Positions 1 through 7,050 of a stretch of 11,486 nt of DNA are shown piece by piece. Numbering within the stretch: position 1 is the first letter of the stretch; each line of letters begins with the position of its first letter. The notes beneath the pieces are model-generated. The model did not search any database, had not been told where the DNA came from, and saw only the letters and a program-made list of their open reading frames with translations. The DNA comes from Myxococcales bacterium (GTDB lineage: Bacteria > Myxococcota_A > Bradymonadia > UBA4248): assembly GCA_004554395.1 (NCBI GenBank), contig SFMP01000200.1, positions 1 to 11,486 on the forward strand, given 5' to 3'. A program made the translations under genes and the position numbers.

Positions 1-72
1 CCGAAAGCCGAGAAATTGAATTCTGACCACTATCGTCCGAAAGCCGAGAAATTGAATTCTGACCACTATCGT
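1..72 (-). repeat. Perfect 36-bp tandem repeat within the kinase tail
   Basis: Two identical 36-bp units lie at 1-36 and 37-72, and the first 7 bases of the unit recur at 73-79. The unit is a multiple of three and encodes RLSDDSGQNSIS, so copy-number change keeps the frame. The array touches the window edge and may contain more copies to the left. The exact DNA identity suggests recent duplication or ongoing homogenisation. Confidence 0.9.
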
Positions 73-1273
73 CCGAAAGTCGTTCGGCCGTATTCAAGCC
101 CATTGCTGCTGGCCGTTTGCCATCGTTCTCGATTCCAAAATCGGCATCATTGACAGAATTTTCTTCGGTAATACTTTGATATCTAGAAGGATATTCGACG
201 ATATCGCGATTCATCGAATCGGCGGCGATCGAAGCGACGGCAGGTGTGAGCGTCCGAGTACGCGTTGCGCCAAGCGATTGCATGCCAATCATCGCTTCGA
301 GCGCCGCCGACATGACTTCATCGGTCGATCCTTGTAACTTCGGAGATTTCGCTATATCGTCAATATATCGATGAAAATACGATAAAACCTCTTTTTGACC
401 GCAGATCAAATGGTATTTTCGCGTATATGCGATGAGATCGTCGGAAAACTCATCGGCAGTTTGGTAACGTTCTTTTGCGCTTGGTGCCATGGATCGAGCG
501 AGTATTTCGTCGAATTCGCCGTTTTGCTCGGGGAGATCGACGTCGTGCGCAATCGACAAATCGCACGTAAATTTGCCCTCGCACAACATGGCTTCGACGT
601 TGTCGCCAAATGGTCGTCGCCCTGCCAACATTTCAAACAAGACGATGCCCGTTGAGAATATATCGGTACGGCAGTCGAGTGCCTCGCCATGAGCTTGTTC
701 GGGGCTCATATAGGCGAGTTTTCCTTGTACTTTGTCGTCGTGAGAGTGTGTTCGTGCAGGGCGGGCGATGCCAAAATCGATGAGTTTAACTTCGCCTTCG
801 TGGGAGATTAAGATATTCGATGGGCTGACGTCGCCGTGAACGATACCGCTCGACCGAGCATGAGCATCTTTCGATCGGTGCGCATAGCTCAAACCGCGCA
901 ATACTTCGATGCAGACGCCTATCGCTATCGAGAGAGGAACGCATTGTGGCGCAATGTGGCGCAATAACATGCGCAAATCAGCCCCATCGACGTATTCCAT
1001 TGCCAAATAATATTCCCCGTCGACGACGCCCATGTCGAAGATTTGAACGATATTGGAGTGCGTGAGAGAAACGAGGAGTCTGCCTTCGTCGAGGAATCGA
1101 TCGACGAATGATTTATCGCGTGCGTATTCGCGGCGAATTTTTTTGATGATGCACGTCTTTGCGAAGCCCGCTACGCCATCGTATCGCGCTTGATAAATCT
1201 CGCCCATACCGCCGCAAGCGACGAGCCCGAGCAGTGTATAACGCCCAAATTTCACGAGATTTGATGCCATCAT
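2..1273 (-). CDS. Hanks-type serine/threonine protein kinase, 3' part beyond the window
   Basis: This is the N-terminal part (about 424 codons) of a cytoplasmic Ser/Thr kinase that phosphorylates unknown proteins. Numbering from the second Met, the kinase domain spans about residues 9-285. It has a glycine loop ACGGMGEIY (18-26, first Gly replaced by Ala), a probable ATP lysine in IIKKI (K43), the catalytic loop HGDVSPSN (145-152, Asp147 and Asn152 kept, the Arg of HRD replaced by Gly), DFG (165-167) and MSPEQ in place of APE. Such HGDVSP loops are common in myxobacterial kinases and need not mean inactivity. The start is secure: two ATGs in tandem (1273 and 1270) are the only starts below an in-frame TAA at 1304-1306. 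No strong ribosome site is visible. The tail after the kinase domain is Ser/Asp/Asn-rich and ends in a perfect 12-residue repeat at the window edge. No membrane segment is seen in the part present. It is the last gene of the minus-strand group, 367 nt after the permease, so it may have its own promoter. Confidence 0.9.
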   Translation of the reverse strand, partial: MMASNLVKFGRYTLLGLVACGGMGEIYQARYDGVAGFAKTCIIKKIRREYARDKSFVDRFLDEGRLLVSLTHSNIVQIFDMGVVDGEYYLAMEYVDGADLRMLLRHIAPQCVPLSIAIGVCIEVLRGLSYAHRSKDAHARSSGIVHGDVSPSNILISHEGEVKLIDFGIARPARTHSHDDKVQGKLAYMSPEQAHGEALDCRTDIFSTGIVLFEMLAGRRPFGDNVEAMLCEGKFTCDLSIAHDVDLPEQNGEFDEILARSMAPSAKERYQTADEFSDDLIAYTRKYHLICGQKEVLSYFHRYIDDIAKSPKLQGSTDEVMSAALEAMIGMQSLGATRTRTLTPAVASIAADSMNRDIVEYPSRYQSITEENSVNDADFGIENDGKRPAAMGLNTAERLSDDSGQNSISRLSDDSGQNSISRLS

Positions 1274-1307
1274 TGCGTGCGAAGATTCATCGTGGGTATG
1301 GGATTAC

Positions 1308-1449
1308 AGCCCCAAAAATGCGCAGCGTATGCGCGCCGTAGCCGCTTGCGGCAAGGCGCCATAGATGCGCAGCGGAGGCGTATTGGCAACGCCAATAGCC
1401 GTAGCCGCGGAGGCGTATTGGCAACGCCAATAGCCGTAGCCCCAAAAAT
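1308..1449. repeat. Modular repeat island bounded by 12-bp direct repeats
   Basis: The island is bounded by AGCCCCAAAAAT at 1308-1319 and again at 1438-1449. Inside are ATGCGCAGCG twice (1318-1327 and 1365-1374), GCCGTAGCC three times, and a nested inverted structure: GCGCC (1333-1337) pairs with GGCGC (1355-1359) around GCCGC-TT-GCGGC (1341-1352). The pair of 35-bp units fills the right half. No transposase gene is present. It could be a small non-autonomous element, a REP-type cassette, or a structured 5' leader of the kinase transcript. Confidence 0.7.
1372..1441. repeat. Two tandem identical 35-bp units, each with a 7-bp hairpin
   Basis: Units at 1372-1406 and 1407-1441 are identical. 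Each holds the perfect inverted repeat TATTGGC-AAC-GCCAATA (1381-1397 and 1416-1432), flanked by GGCG on the left and GCC on the right, so the stem can extend past a bulge. The period of 35 is not a multiple of three, which argues against a coding repeat. It resembles REP-like intergenic elements in form, but I cannot assign it to a known family. Confidence 0.85.
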
Positions 1450-1640
1450 CGCCGCCCTATTAGCACAGCTCACCTATTGCATTCCATAGACAAACGACGA
1501 TATTTGGCGAATACGCGCACGTGGCGCGATGGTGGAACAATCGAGGGCGGGCGTTTTATTCAATCGATGGTGCGAATTTTATTCGACGGATTGAAGCGAC
1601 ATGCGCATGGTTTGCGAAGGAATGCTTGGGTGGCAGAAGT

Positions 1641-2411
1641 TTATACGAAATCGCGTTTTTCCATGACGATGGCGGCGATGCTAATGAGTACGACGATGTA
1701 GGTGAGACCGTGGAGTGTTGACCAACCGACGTGGCTGAGCGGGATTTCGAGGGCGTAGGAGACTTGTGTCGAGACGTCGAAGTGGCCGAAATTTGGCAGG
1801 AGGAATTGTGCGGCGTGCATGGCGGCACTGATTTCGGCGGCTTTTTCGCGTTCTGCGTAGAAGCCGATTTGTGGGTAGAGGCTCGCTAGGAGCACGAAAC
1901 CGGTGCACATCAACGTCGAGAGCATGGCGCTCGAAAACGTCGAGAACATGAGGGCGGCGGCAGCGACGACGAGCGATTCCATGTAGGAGAGCCAGAAGGC
2001 TTCGAAGAGCGTTGGGTCGATGACCATGCCGCGTATGGCTAAAAGAGCCAAAAAGATTGCAAACATGGCAAACATTTCGACAAAGAGCGTGACGGCGATG
2101 CCGAGGAATTTGCCGATGACGATTTGGTAGCGGCGGACGGGCTTCGAGAGGATGGTGTAGATGATGCGGCGGTCGATTTCGCGGTGGATTTGACCGATGC
2201 CGGTGTACATGGCGAGTGCGATGCCCATGAGCATCATAAAAGTCATGCCGACGTCTCGGATGACGCGTTCTTGTTCGTAGAGAGAAAGTTCGCCCAAAAC
2301 AAGGGAGAAGAGGAAAATGGCGATGGCAAAAAAGCCGATGCCGTAGAGGATTTTGTTGCGAATTGCCTCGCGGAAAGTCATCGAAATAAAGGCATTTAAC
2401 GTCAAAAACAT
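1641..2411 (-). CDS. ABC-2-type transporter permease
   Basis: This is a 256-residue inner-membrane subunit of an ABC exporter whose substrate is not evident. About six hydrophobic helices are visible, near residues 21-41, 52-72, 97-127 (long, perhaps with a break), 143-162, 163-182 and 230-250. A cytoplasmic N-terminal amphipathic stretch (FISMTFREAIRNKILYG) and the charged loop HREIDRRIIYTILSKPVRR (76-94) are typical of ABC-2/NosY-like permeases. I chose the ATG at 2409-2411 over a start 61 codons further upstream because that extension is a low-complexity shadow of the ATPase gene. The chosen ATG also has AGGA about 6 nt before it, overlapping the ATPase stop codon. The 7-nt gap to that stop implies translational coupling. 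The family assignment is good; the cargo is unknown. Confidence 0.92.
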   Translation of the reverse strand: MFLTLNAFISMTFREAIRNKILYGIGFFAIAIFLFSLVLGELSLYEQERVIRDVGMTFMMLMGIALAMYTGIGQIHREIDRRIIYTILSKPVRRYQIVIGKFLGIAVTLFVEMFAMFAIFLALLAIRGMVIDPTLFEAFWLSYMESLVVAAAALMFSTFSSAMLSTLMCTGFVLLASLYPQIGFYAEREKAAEISAAMHAAQFLLPNFGHFDVSTQVSYALEIPLSHVGWSTLHGLTYIVVLISIAAIVMEKRDFV

Positions 2412-2418
2412 CGTTTTC

Positions 2419-3399
2419 CTACTCTGCGTGTTGAGTTTGTTGTGGCACAGATTCAGCGTGATTCGTCGAGAAAGTGCCGCGCGTAAAGAGCTCTTCGAGG
2501 TCGATGCCGCGCTCGATGACGTGCTCGATGTGCAAGTCGTGGTCGAGCAAGTAGCGCAAGACGCCGTCGACAGTCGTGCTCTGTTGGGGGGCAAAATGGA
2601 CGGTTACGCCGTCGCCTTTTGTGTCGATGGAGACGCCGAACTTTTCTTTGATTTCCGCATTAGATTCTGGGCTGAGTTCGCCACGTGCACATAATTCGAT
2701 GTGGCGTTCTTTCGACAGAAGATCGTGCAGTCGCCCGACGACTTCCATTTGGCCGTTTCGGATGACGCCGACGCGGTCGCAGAGGCGTTCGACGTCGGGG
2801 AGAATGTGGCTGGAAAAGAAGATCGTTTTGCCGACTTTTTGGCATTCCTTGATGAGTTCGGCGACGTCGCGTCGACCGAGCGGATCGAGTCCCGATTGTG
2901 GCTCGTCGAGTATGACGAGTTCGGGGTCGCCGACGAGGGCTTGAGCGAGCCCGATGCGTTGGAGCATGCCTTTTGAGAAGGTGCCGAGGCGTTTATTGCG
3001 GGCGTGTCCGAGCCCGACGCGTTCGATCCATTTCGATACAATTTTGTCGCGGTCTTGTCGAATTCCATACAATTTTGCGTAGAAATCTAGAATTTCATAC
3101 GCCGTTAAGCTCTCGTAGTAGTAGCTAATTTCGGGCAAATAACCGAGTTTTCGGCTACATCGGCGGTCGAAGCCGCTATATCCCATGAGATTCATCTCGC
3201 CCGAAGTCGGGCGAATGAGCCCCGTCAACATTTTAATCGTCGTCGTTTTTCCGGCGCCATTGGGTCCGATGAGGCCGAAGATTTCGCCGCGTTCGACGCA
3301 GAGCGATAAATCTCGAACGGCATCGACGCGGCGGCGACGAAACCCGACGTAGAACGTTTTCGATAAATTTTTGAGTTCGATAATCGGCTGTTGTGACAT
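2419..3399 (-). CDS. ABC transporter ATP-binding protein
   Basis: This 326-residue cytoplasmic ATPase drives the adjacent permease. Residues 6-235 form the nucleotide-binding domain: Walker A GPNGAGKT (45-52), signature FSKGMLQR (141-148), Walker B LVILDEP (161-167) with Glu166 as catalytic base, a D-loop SGLDP, and the switch His198 in FFSSHIL. GYLPE (86-90) stands where the Q-loop usually is; Glu there is common in this exporter subfamily. Residues 236-326 are a C-terminal accessory domain, as in CcmA/NatA-like ABC-2 ATPases. The ATG at 3397-3399 is preceded by a weak GGAA about 10 nt away. The gene follows the large CheA-like gene by 63 nt and precedes the permease by 7 nt. All catalytic motifs look intact, so the exporter should be functional. 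The substrate cannot be read from the sequence. Confidence 0.95.
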   Translation of the reverse strand: MSQQPIIELKNLSKTFYVGFRRRRVDAVRDLSLCVERGEIFGLIGPNGAGKTTTIKMLTGLIRPTSGEMNLMGYSGFDRRCSRKLGYLPEISYYYESLTAYEILDFYAKLYGIRQDRDKIVSKWIERVGLGHARNKRLGTFSKGMLQRIGLAQALVGDPELVILDEPQSGLDPLGRRDVAELIKECQKVGKTIFFSSHILPDVERLCDRVGVIRNGQMEVVGRLHDLLSKERHIELCARGELSPESNAEIKEKFGVSIDTKGDGVTVHFAPQQSTTVDGVLRYLLDHDLHIEHVIERGIDLEELFTRGTFSTNHAESVPQQTQHAE

Positions 3400-3462
3400 G
3401 TGTAATCGTTCCAGCTTAAGACAAATATGGCAAGCGGTTAGACTTATAATTGCAAGTAGAGA

Positions 3463-6400
3463 TTAAACTCTAAATCGCAAGTAGAGGCGCGTGTTGCCGT
3501 TGGCATCGTCGGAGATTTCGAGAGCGCCGTTGAATTGTCGGAGCAGAGGCAAGATATAGGCGATCTGATTGACGGGTGGATAGCTCACGACGAGCCGTCG
3601 CGTGCTGACGAGCAAATCGAAGAGGTTGTCGTCGGGGGCGGGTACGATATTGACTTTGCCCAATCGTTCGACGATTTCTTTTGTCGTAAACAATTTCCCA
3701 TTGTGGAAGACCGAGACGGAGACTTCGTTTGAGAAAGGTTGCAAGACGACGTCGATTCGGCTGTTGTTATCGGTCGAGAGGAAAGCGCAATCGACGATGA
3801 TTTCGAGCAGTTTTTCGACGATCGTTCCGCAAGCGACGACGATCATCGGCGGAACGGCATCGCTCGATATATCGCTGGCGGGCGGATAGCCTTTCGTTTC
3901 GAGATCGATGTAGATGTTTTTTTTGAGGTATCGGCAACGATTTTGCGCGTTTTTGACGATATTTTGGAGCAGGCAAGGCAAGTAACCGACGAGCATTCCG
4001 ATGCTTTGTCGGAGCAACATGGCGTGTTCCCAAGCCATTGGGTCTTCGTTGGCGCGAGCTTCGATAGCGTGATAGACGACGTCGACGGATTCGAGGATTT
4101 CTTGGAACGAGACCATTGGGATCGACATTGAGGTGCGAATGAACTCCAAGTCGGCATTTTTGGGCTGAACCCATTCGGGGCAGACGTTATTGGCGACGGT
4201 GAGCAGATGGAAGAGCAAATCTTCGATATCGCCGCGCTCGATGGCGGGTAAATACGACAAATGGTGGAGTTCGTAGACGAATGCGATGGCTGGGGGAAAA
4301 TCGGTCGTCATTCCGAGGATCGACATGCGCGCCTCGATGCGCGACATTTCGGCAGAGATGGCGCTCGCATCGCCCATATCGCGCGACGACAAGAGCTGAT
4401 TAAATGCCGCAATGCTCTTGCTAAAGAAGGTGAGTACTTGTTGCGAGCACGGTTCTGAGACGAGGCGCGGGCAGGAATCTTCGACGAGTCGGATGATGCG
4501 GACGCATTGGCGTTGCATCATGCGGTTTTCGGTATTGACGAAATCTTGTTGCGGGACTTCGTCGAGGTGAACGAGGAGTTGCTGTCGCAATTCGTTGAGT
4601 TTGCACATCGTCGCCAAGTGGAGCAAGCGGCGAATGAGGCTGCAATAGTATTCGGTCGACGTCGATGTCGACGTGTTGACCCAGACGAGTTGGAGCTCGT
4701 TGAGAATGTGATTGACTTGTTTGACGATGAAACTCGTCGCGCCGTCGCGCGGCTGATTTGGCGCCTGATAGAGCGACATGAGGCAGAGATAAAAGAGCGA
4801 TTTTGAGCGAACGGCTACGCTATCGGGGTTCTTTTCGACGCGTCGCAAGAGCCTGCCGCAGACGGCTTGGAGCAATCCCGCTGTAAAATAGAGCCCACCG
4901 ACGACGCTTTCCGATACGACGAGAGGTTTTCCGGCTTCGCGCGCGGGAACGCGTTCGAGGAGGGAAATGAGGACTTCGCAACAACGTTCGATGGCGTAGC
5001 AATGAATGCGGCGAGCGTCGATGAGAAGCTCATAAATGCGAGCTGAGCTCATCGCCGCGGGCGTATCGAGCTGTTGCAATAGGATTTCGGCCAATTGGCG
5101 TGCGTCGTTGACGACGGAATACGCCGATGGTTTGCGAGCATCGGGTTTGCGAGCAAAGAGCACGCGAAGTCGGTCGTGATTGAGCTGTTCGACGTCGTGC
5201 GCTTCGATATCTTCGGTTGGGAAGGCGCGCAATTCTTCGGTCAGCGAGACGAATGCCTCGGCGCAAGAAGATGGATACGTATCCCAGAGTGCATCGAGAT
5301 GCATGAAGACGTCGGAGAGCCAGCGAATTTCGTGCGCATCGGACAATTCTTTGAGTTTGCAGACGCGGTCGCGCAAATCGTTGAGTGCACAATATTCAAA
5401 TTCTAGGAGAGGAAGCGCATCTTTCATGAAGTTTTGCCACCGAACACAGAATGGAGTTTCGTCTTTTCCACCAGCTTCGGAATTAAACTTCGACACGAGC
5501 GAACGCAGATGGCGCAATTTGCGTTCGGTGATTTGCTTTGAGAAGTGGCGTTCGAGCAAGTCACAGACGGCAAAATAACTGCCGAATACCGAGGCATCGG
5601 GGACTTCGGGCGAACGGACACGGCTCGTCTTGTGATAAATCGCGTGCAAATCATTTTCAAAATCGTTCAGTCGATACTCTTTGACGATTTGTGCAGCGTT
5701 ATCGATGCTCTTGGCTGCGTCTTCATAGCCTCGACTGTATCCGTAGAACATCGCCGATTCGAGGTAATGGAGAGATTCGGAGATGAGCGATTCGAGGGTA
5801 CGAGCGAGTTTGTTGAGCGTGCGAGTCGTGAGTTCGTGCGGATTGACGTCGTCGAGACTCGGCAATGGCGCATCGTTCGATGGCTGACCGGGTTTTGCAT
5901 CGAGAGCCACATAGAGCCGTTCCAATACGTCCGAGAATCGCCCCGTATCGAAATGGCTCGCATGTTGCTTGAAATACGTCAACATGTAGACGAAGCAGTT
6001 GAGAACTTCGTTCGCCTTTTCGAGGAAATGGCGCATCTTTGAGTTGTCGAAATGTCGCTCGGTCGGCTCGCCAATCGGCGCCTCGGTATACGATATCGGC
6101 ATCATATTTCCGATGTAGGCGATGAGCGGGAGTTGCTCGTGCATATCGGCAAATGCCAAGATATTCGCCAAGCGATTGAGTTGCTTCATCAAATCGCAAC
6201 ACTCTTCGCAATCTTTTTGCACGATGATGAGTTCGAGATCGTCGAATAGGCGCATCATGATGAGCGAAACGAATTGCCACAATTGGCTATCGTCGGTCGT
6301 CGCACGATTTTGTTCCGAAGATCCCGCCGATTCATCGGTCGTTTTTCGCAATTCTCGTTGCAAATCGGCGATATTGAGGACTTGTGCTTCGACGGCTTTC

Positions 6401-6849
6401 GATTCAGGTTTTGCCGAGCCATTCCCCGCCGTTGCGCTCTGAGCAATTTGTTCTTCGGTTTGCGTTGTATCGCCTTGTGTCGTTTCAGGTTCATCTGTAT
6501 CGATCGATATTTCTTCAGCAATATCTTCGCCACATTCGCCATCAAATTGAATTTCCTCCATCGAAATCTCGACTTCATCGAGGATAGAATCAAAATCATT
6601 CAAGGGCGATGAATTTTCTTCCTTTTCATGTTCTCGAGATGACGACTCGTGCGCCTCGGTCTTTGCCGAATCCTGAGCTTGAGTATTTTCTTGCGACGCC
6701 GTCGCCGTATGCGATTCCTCGGGAGCGAGCGCCTTTTGCGCATCGGTCTGTGGCATATCGAAATCGAGAGCTTCTTCTAGCTCATTCAACCAGTCGTCGC
6801 CGAAATCGTATCCCCCAGTAACCGGTTTCGCATCATCTTTGTTTGCCAT
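3463..6849 (-). CDS. Large uncharacterised protein with degenerate CheA-like C-terminus
   Basis: I do not recognise this 1128-residue protein as a named family. Residues 1-185 are acidic, rich in Glu, Ser and Thr and probably disordered. From about 187 to 970 it looks mostly alpha-helical. Two stretches (about 187-255 and 725-765) resemble Hpt-type helical pairs by eye; the first has Asn where the phospho-His would be, and His744 in RRLLHLATM might be a vestige of the second. The last 150 residues (about 976-1128) follow the order of a CheA HATPase domain. However, the N-box Asn is replaced (LLEIIVDCAF near 1014-1023), the DxG is FHNG, and the end GALEISDDANGNTRLYLRF mimics the usual last strands. 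No signal peptide or membrane helix is seen, so it is probably cytoplasmic. The start ATG has GAGAGG 8 nt upstream. It lies 201 nt after the receptor kinase and 63 nt before the exporter. It may be a non-catalytic scaffold; the CheA link is an inference. Confidence 0.85.
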   Translation of the reverse strand: MANKDDAKPVTGGYDFGDDWLNELEEALDFDMPQTDAQKALAPEESHTATASQENTQAQDSAKTEAHESSSREHEKEENSSPLNDFDSILDEVEISMEEIQFDGECGEDIAEEISIDTDEPETTQGDTTQTEEQIAQSATAGNGSAKPESKAVEAQVLNIADLQRELRKTTDESAGSSEQNRATTDDSQLWQFVSLIMMRLFDDLELIIVQKDCEECCDLMKQLNRLANILAFADMHEQLPLIAYIGNMMPISYTEAPIGEPTERHFDNSKMRHFLEKANEVLNCFVYMLTYFKQHASHFDTGRFSDVLERLYVALDAKPGQPSNDAPLPSLDDVNPHELTTRTLNKLARTLESLISESLHYLESAMFYGYSRGYEDAAKSIDNAAQIVKEYRLNDFENDLHAIYHKTSRVRSPEVPDASVFGSYFAVCDLLERHFSKQITERKLRHLRSLVSKFNSEAGGKDETPFCVRWQNFMKDALPLLEFEYCALNDLRDRVCKLKELSDAHEIRWLSDVFMHLDALWDTYPSSCAEAFVSLTEELRAFPTEDIEAHDVEQLNHDRLRVLFARKPDARKPSAYSVVNDARQLAEILLQQLDTPAAMSSARIYELLIDARRIHCYAIERCCEVLISLLERVPAREAGKPLVVSESVVGGLYFTAGLLQAVCGRLLRRVEKNPDSVAVRSKSLFYLCLMSLYQAPNQPRDGATSFIVKQVNHILNELQLVWVNTSTSTSTEYYCSLIRRLLHLATMCKLNELRQQLLVHLDEVPQQDFVNTENRMMQRQCVRIIRLVEDSCPRLVSEPCSQQVLTFFSKSIAAFNQLLSSRDMGDASAISAEMSRIEARMSILGMTTDFPPAIAFVYELHHLSYLPAIERGDIEDLLFHLLTVANNVCPEWVQPKNADLEFIRTSMSIPMVSFQEILESVDVVYHAIEARANEDPMAWEHAMLLRQSIGMLVGYLPCLLQNIVKNAQNRCRYLKKNIYIDLETKGYPPASDISSDAVPPMIVVACGTIVEKLLEIIVDCAFLSTDNNSRIDVVLQPFSNEVSVSVFHNGKLFTTKEIVERLGKVNIVPAPDDNLFDLLVSTRRLVVSYPPVNQIAYILPLLRQFNGALEISDDANGNTRLYLRFRV

Positions 6850-7050
6850 CTCTTGAACCTCTCTTTACGTCAAAATTCCTAGGCATCATCGTAGCGGTGA
6901 ATATCGCATATTTTCGACAAAATTTGAATATATAACCCAGACTTTTGCGCATAGCCCATCGAGCGCGTGCTCGTCACATAAACGCCTATGCTTATCGTCA
7001 AACGGTTTTGCTTATCGATATGAGTATCGGGAGCCCAACGCTCAAGCGCA
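6850..7050. promoter_or_regulatory. Intergenic region with paired GCTTATCG sites upstream of the CheA-like gene
   Basis: The 201-nt gap contains two direct copies of GCTTATCG (6990-6997 and 7010-7017) exactly 20 bp apart, about two helical turns. An AT-rich stretch (6903-6935) lies closer to the start codon, and CGAGC-GCGT-GCTCG (6959-6972) can form a 5-bp stem. The gap is long enough for a promoter of the downstream gene, but no clear -35/-10 pair stands out. The paired sites could bind a regulator; this is a guess from spacing alone. Confidence 0.35.

Larger units (their letters stand above)
1274..1640. other. Non-coding gap between kinase start and permease stop
   Basis: This 367-nt stretch has no gene I can support: the short reading frames in it overlap each other and have no recognisable product or ribosome site. 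It must carry whatever promoter the downstream kinase uses, but I see no convincing -35/-10 pair. Its main content is the repeat island at 1308-1449. The part next to the permease stop (1450-1640) looks unremarkable, with no clear stem plus T-run terminator. Confidence 0.7.

Noticed and set aside
395..692. Small plus-strand proteins of 67-86 residues
   Set aside because: They are antisense to the left-hand kinase frame, whose codons encode conserved kinase subdomains there.
1372..1441. CRISPR array
   Set aside because: The units abut with no spacers, there are only two, and no cas gene is present.
2412..2594. 61-codon N-terminal extension of the permease
   Set aside because: The extension is Ser/Thr-rich shadow of the ATPase gene end, while the internal ATG has a ribosome site and starts a typical permease N-terminus.
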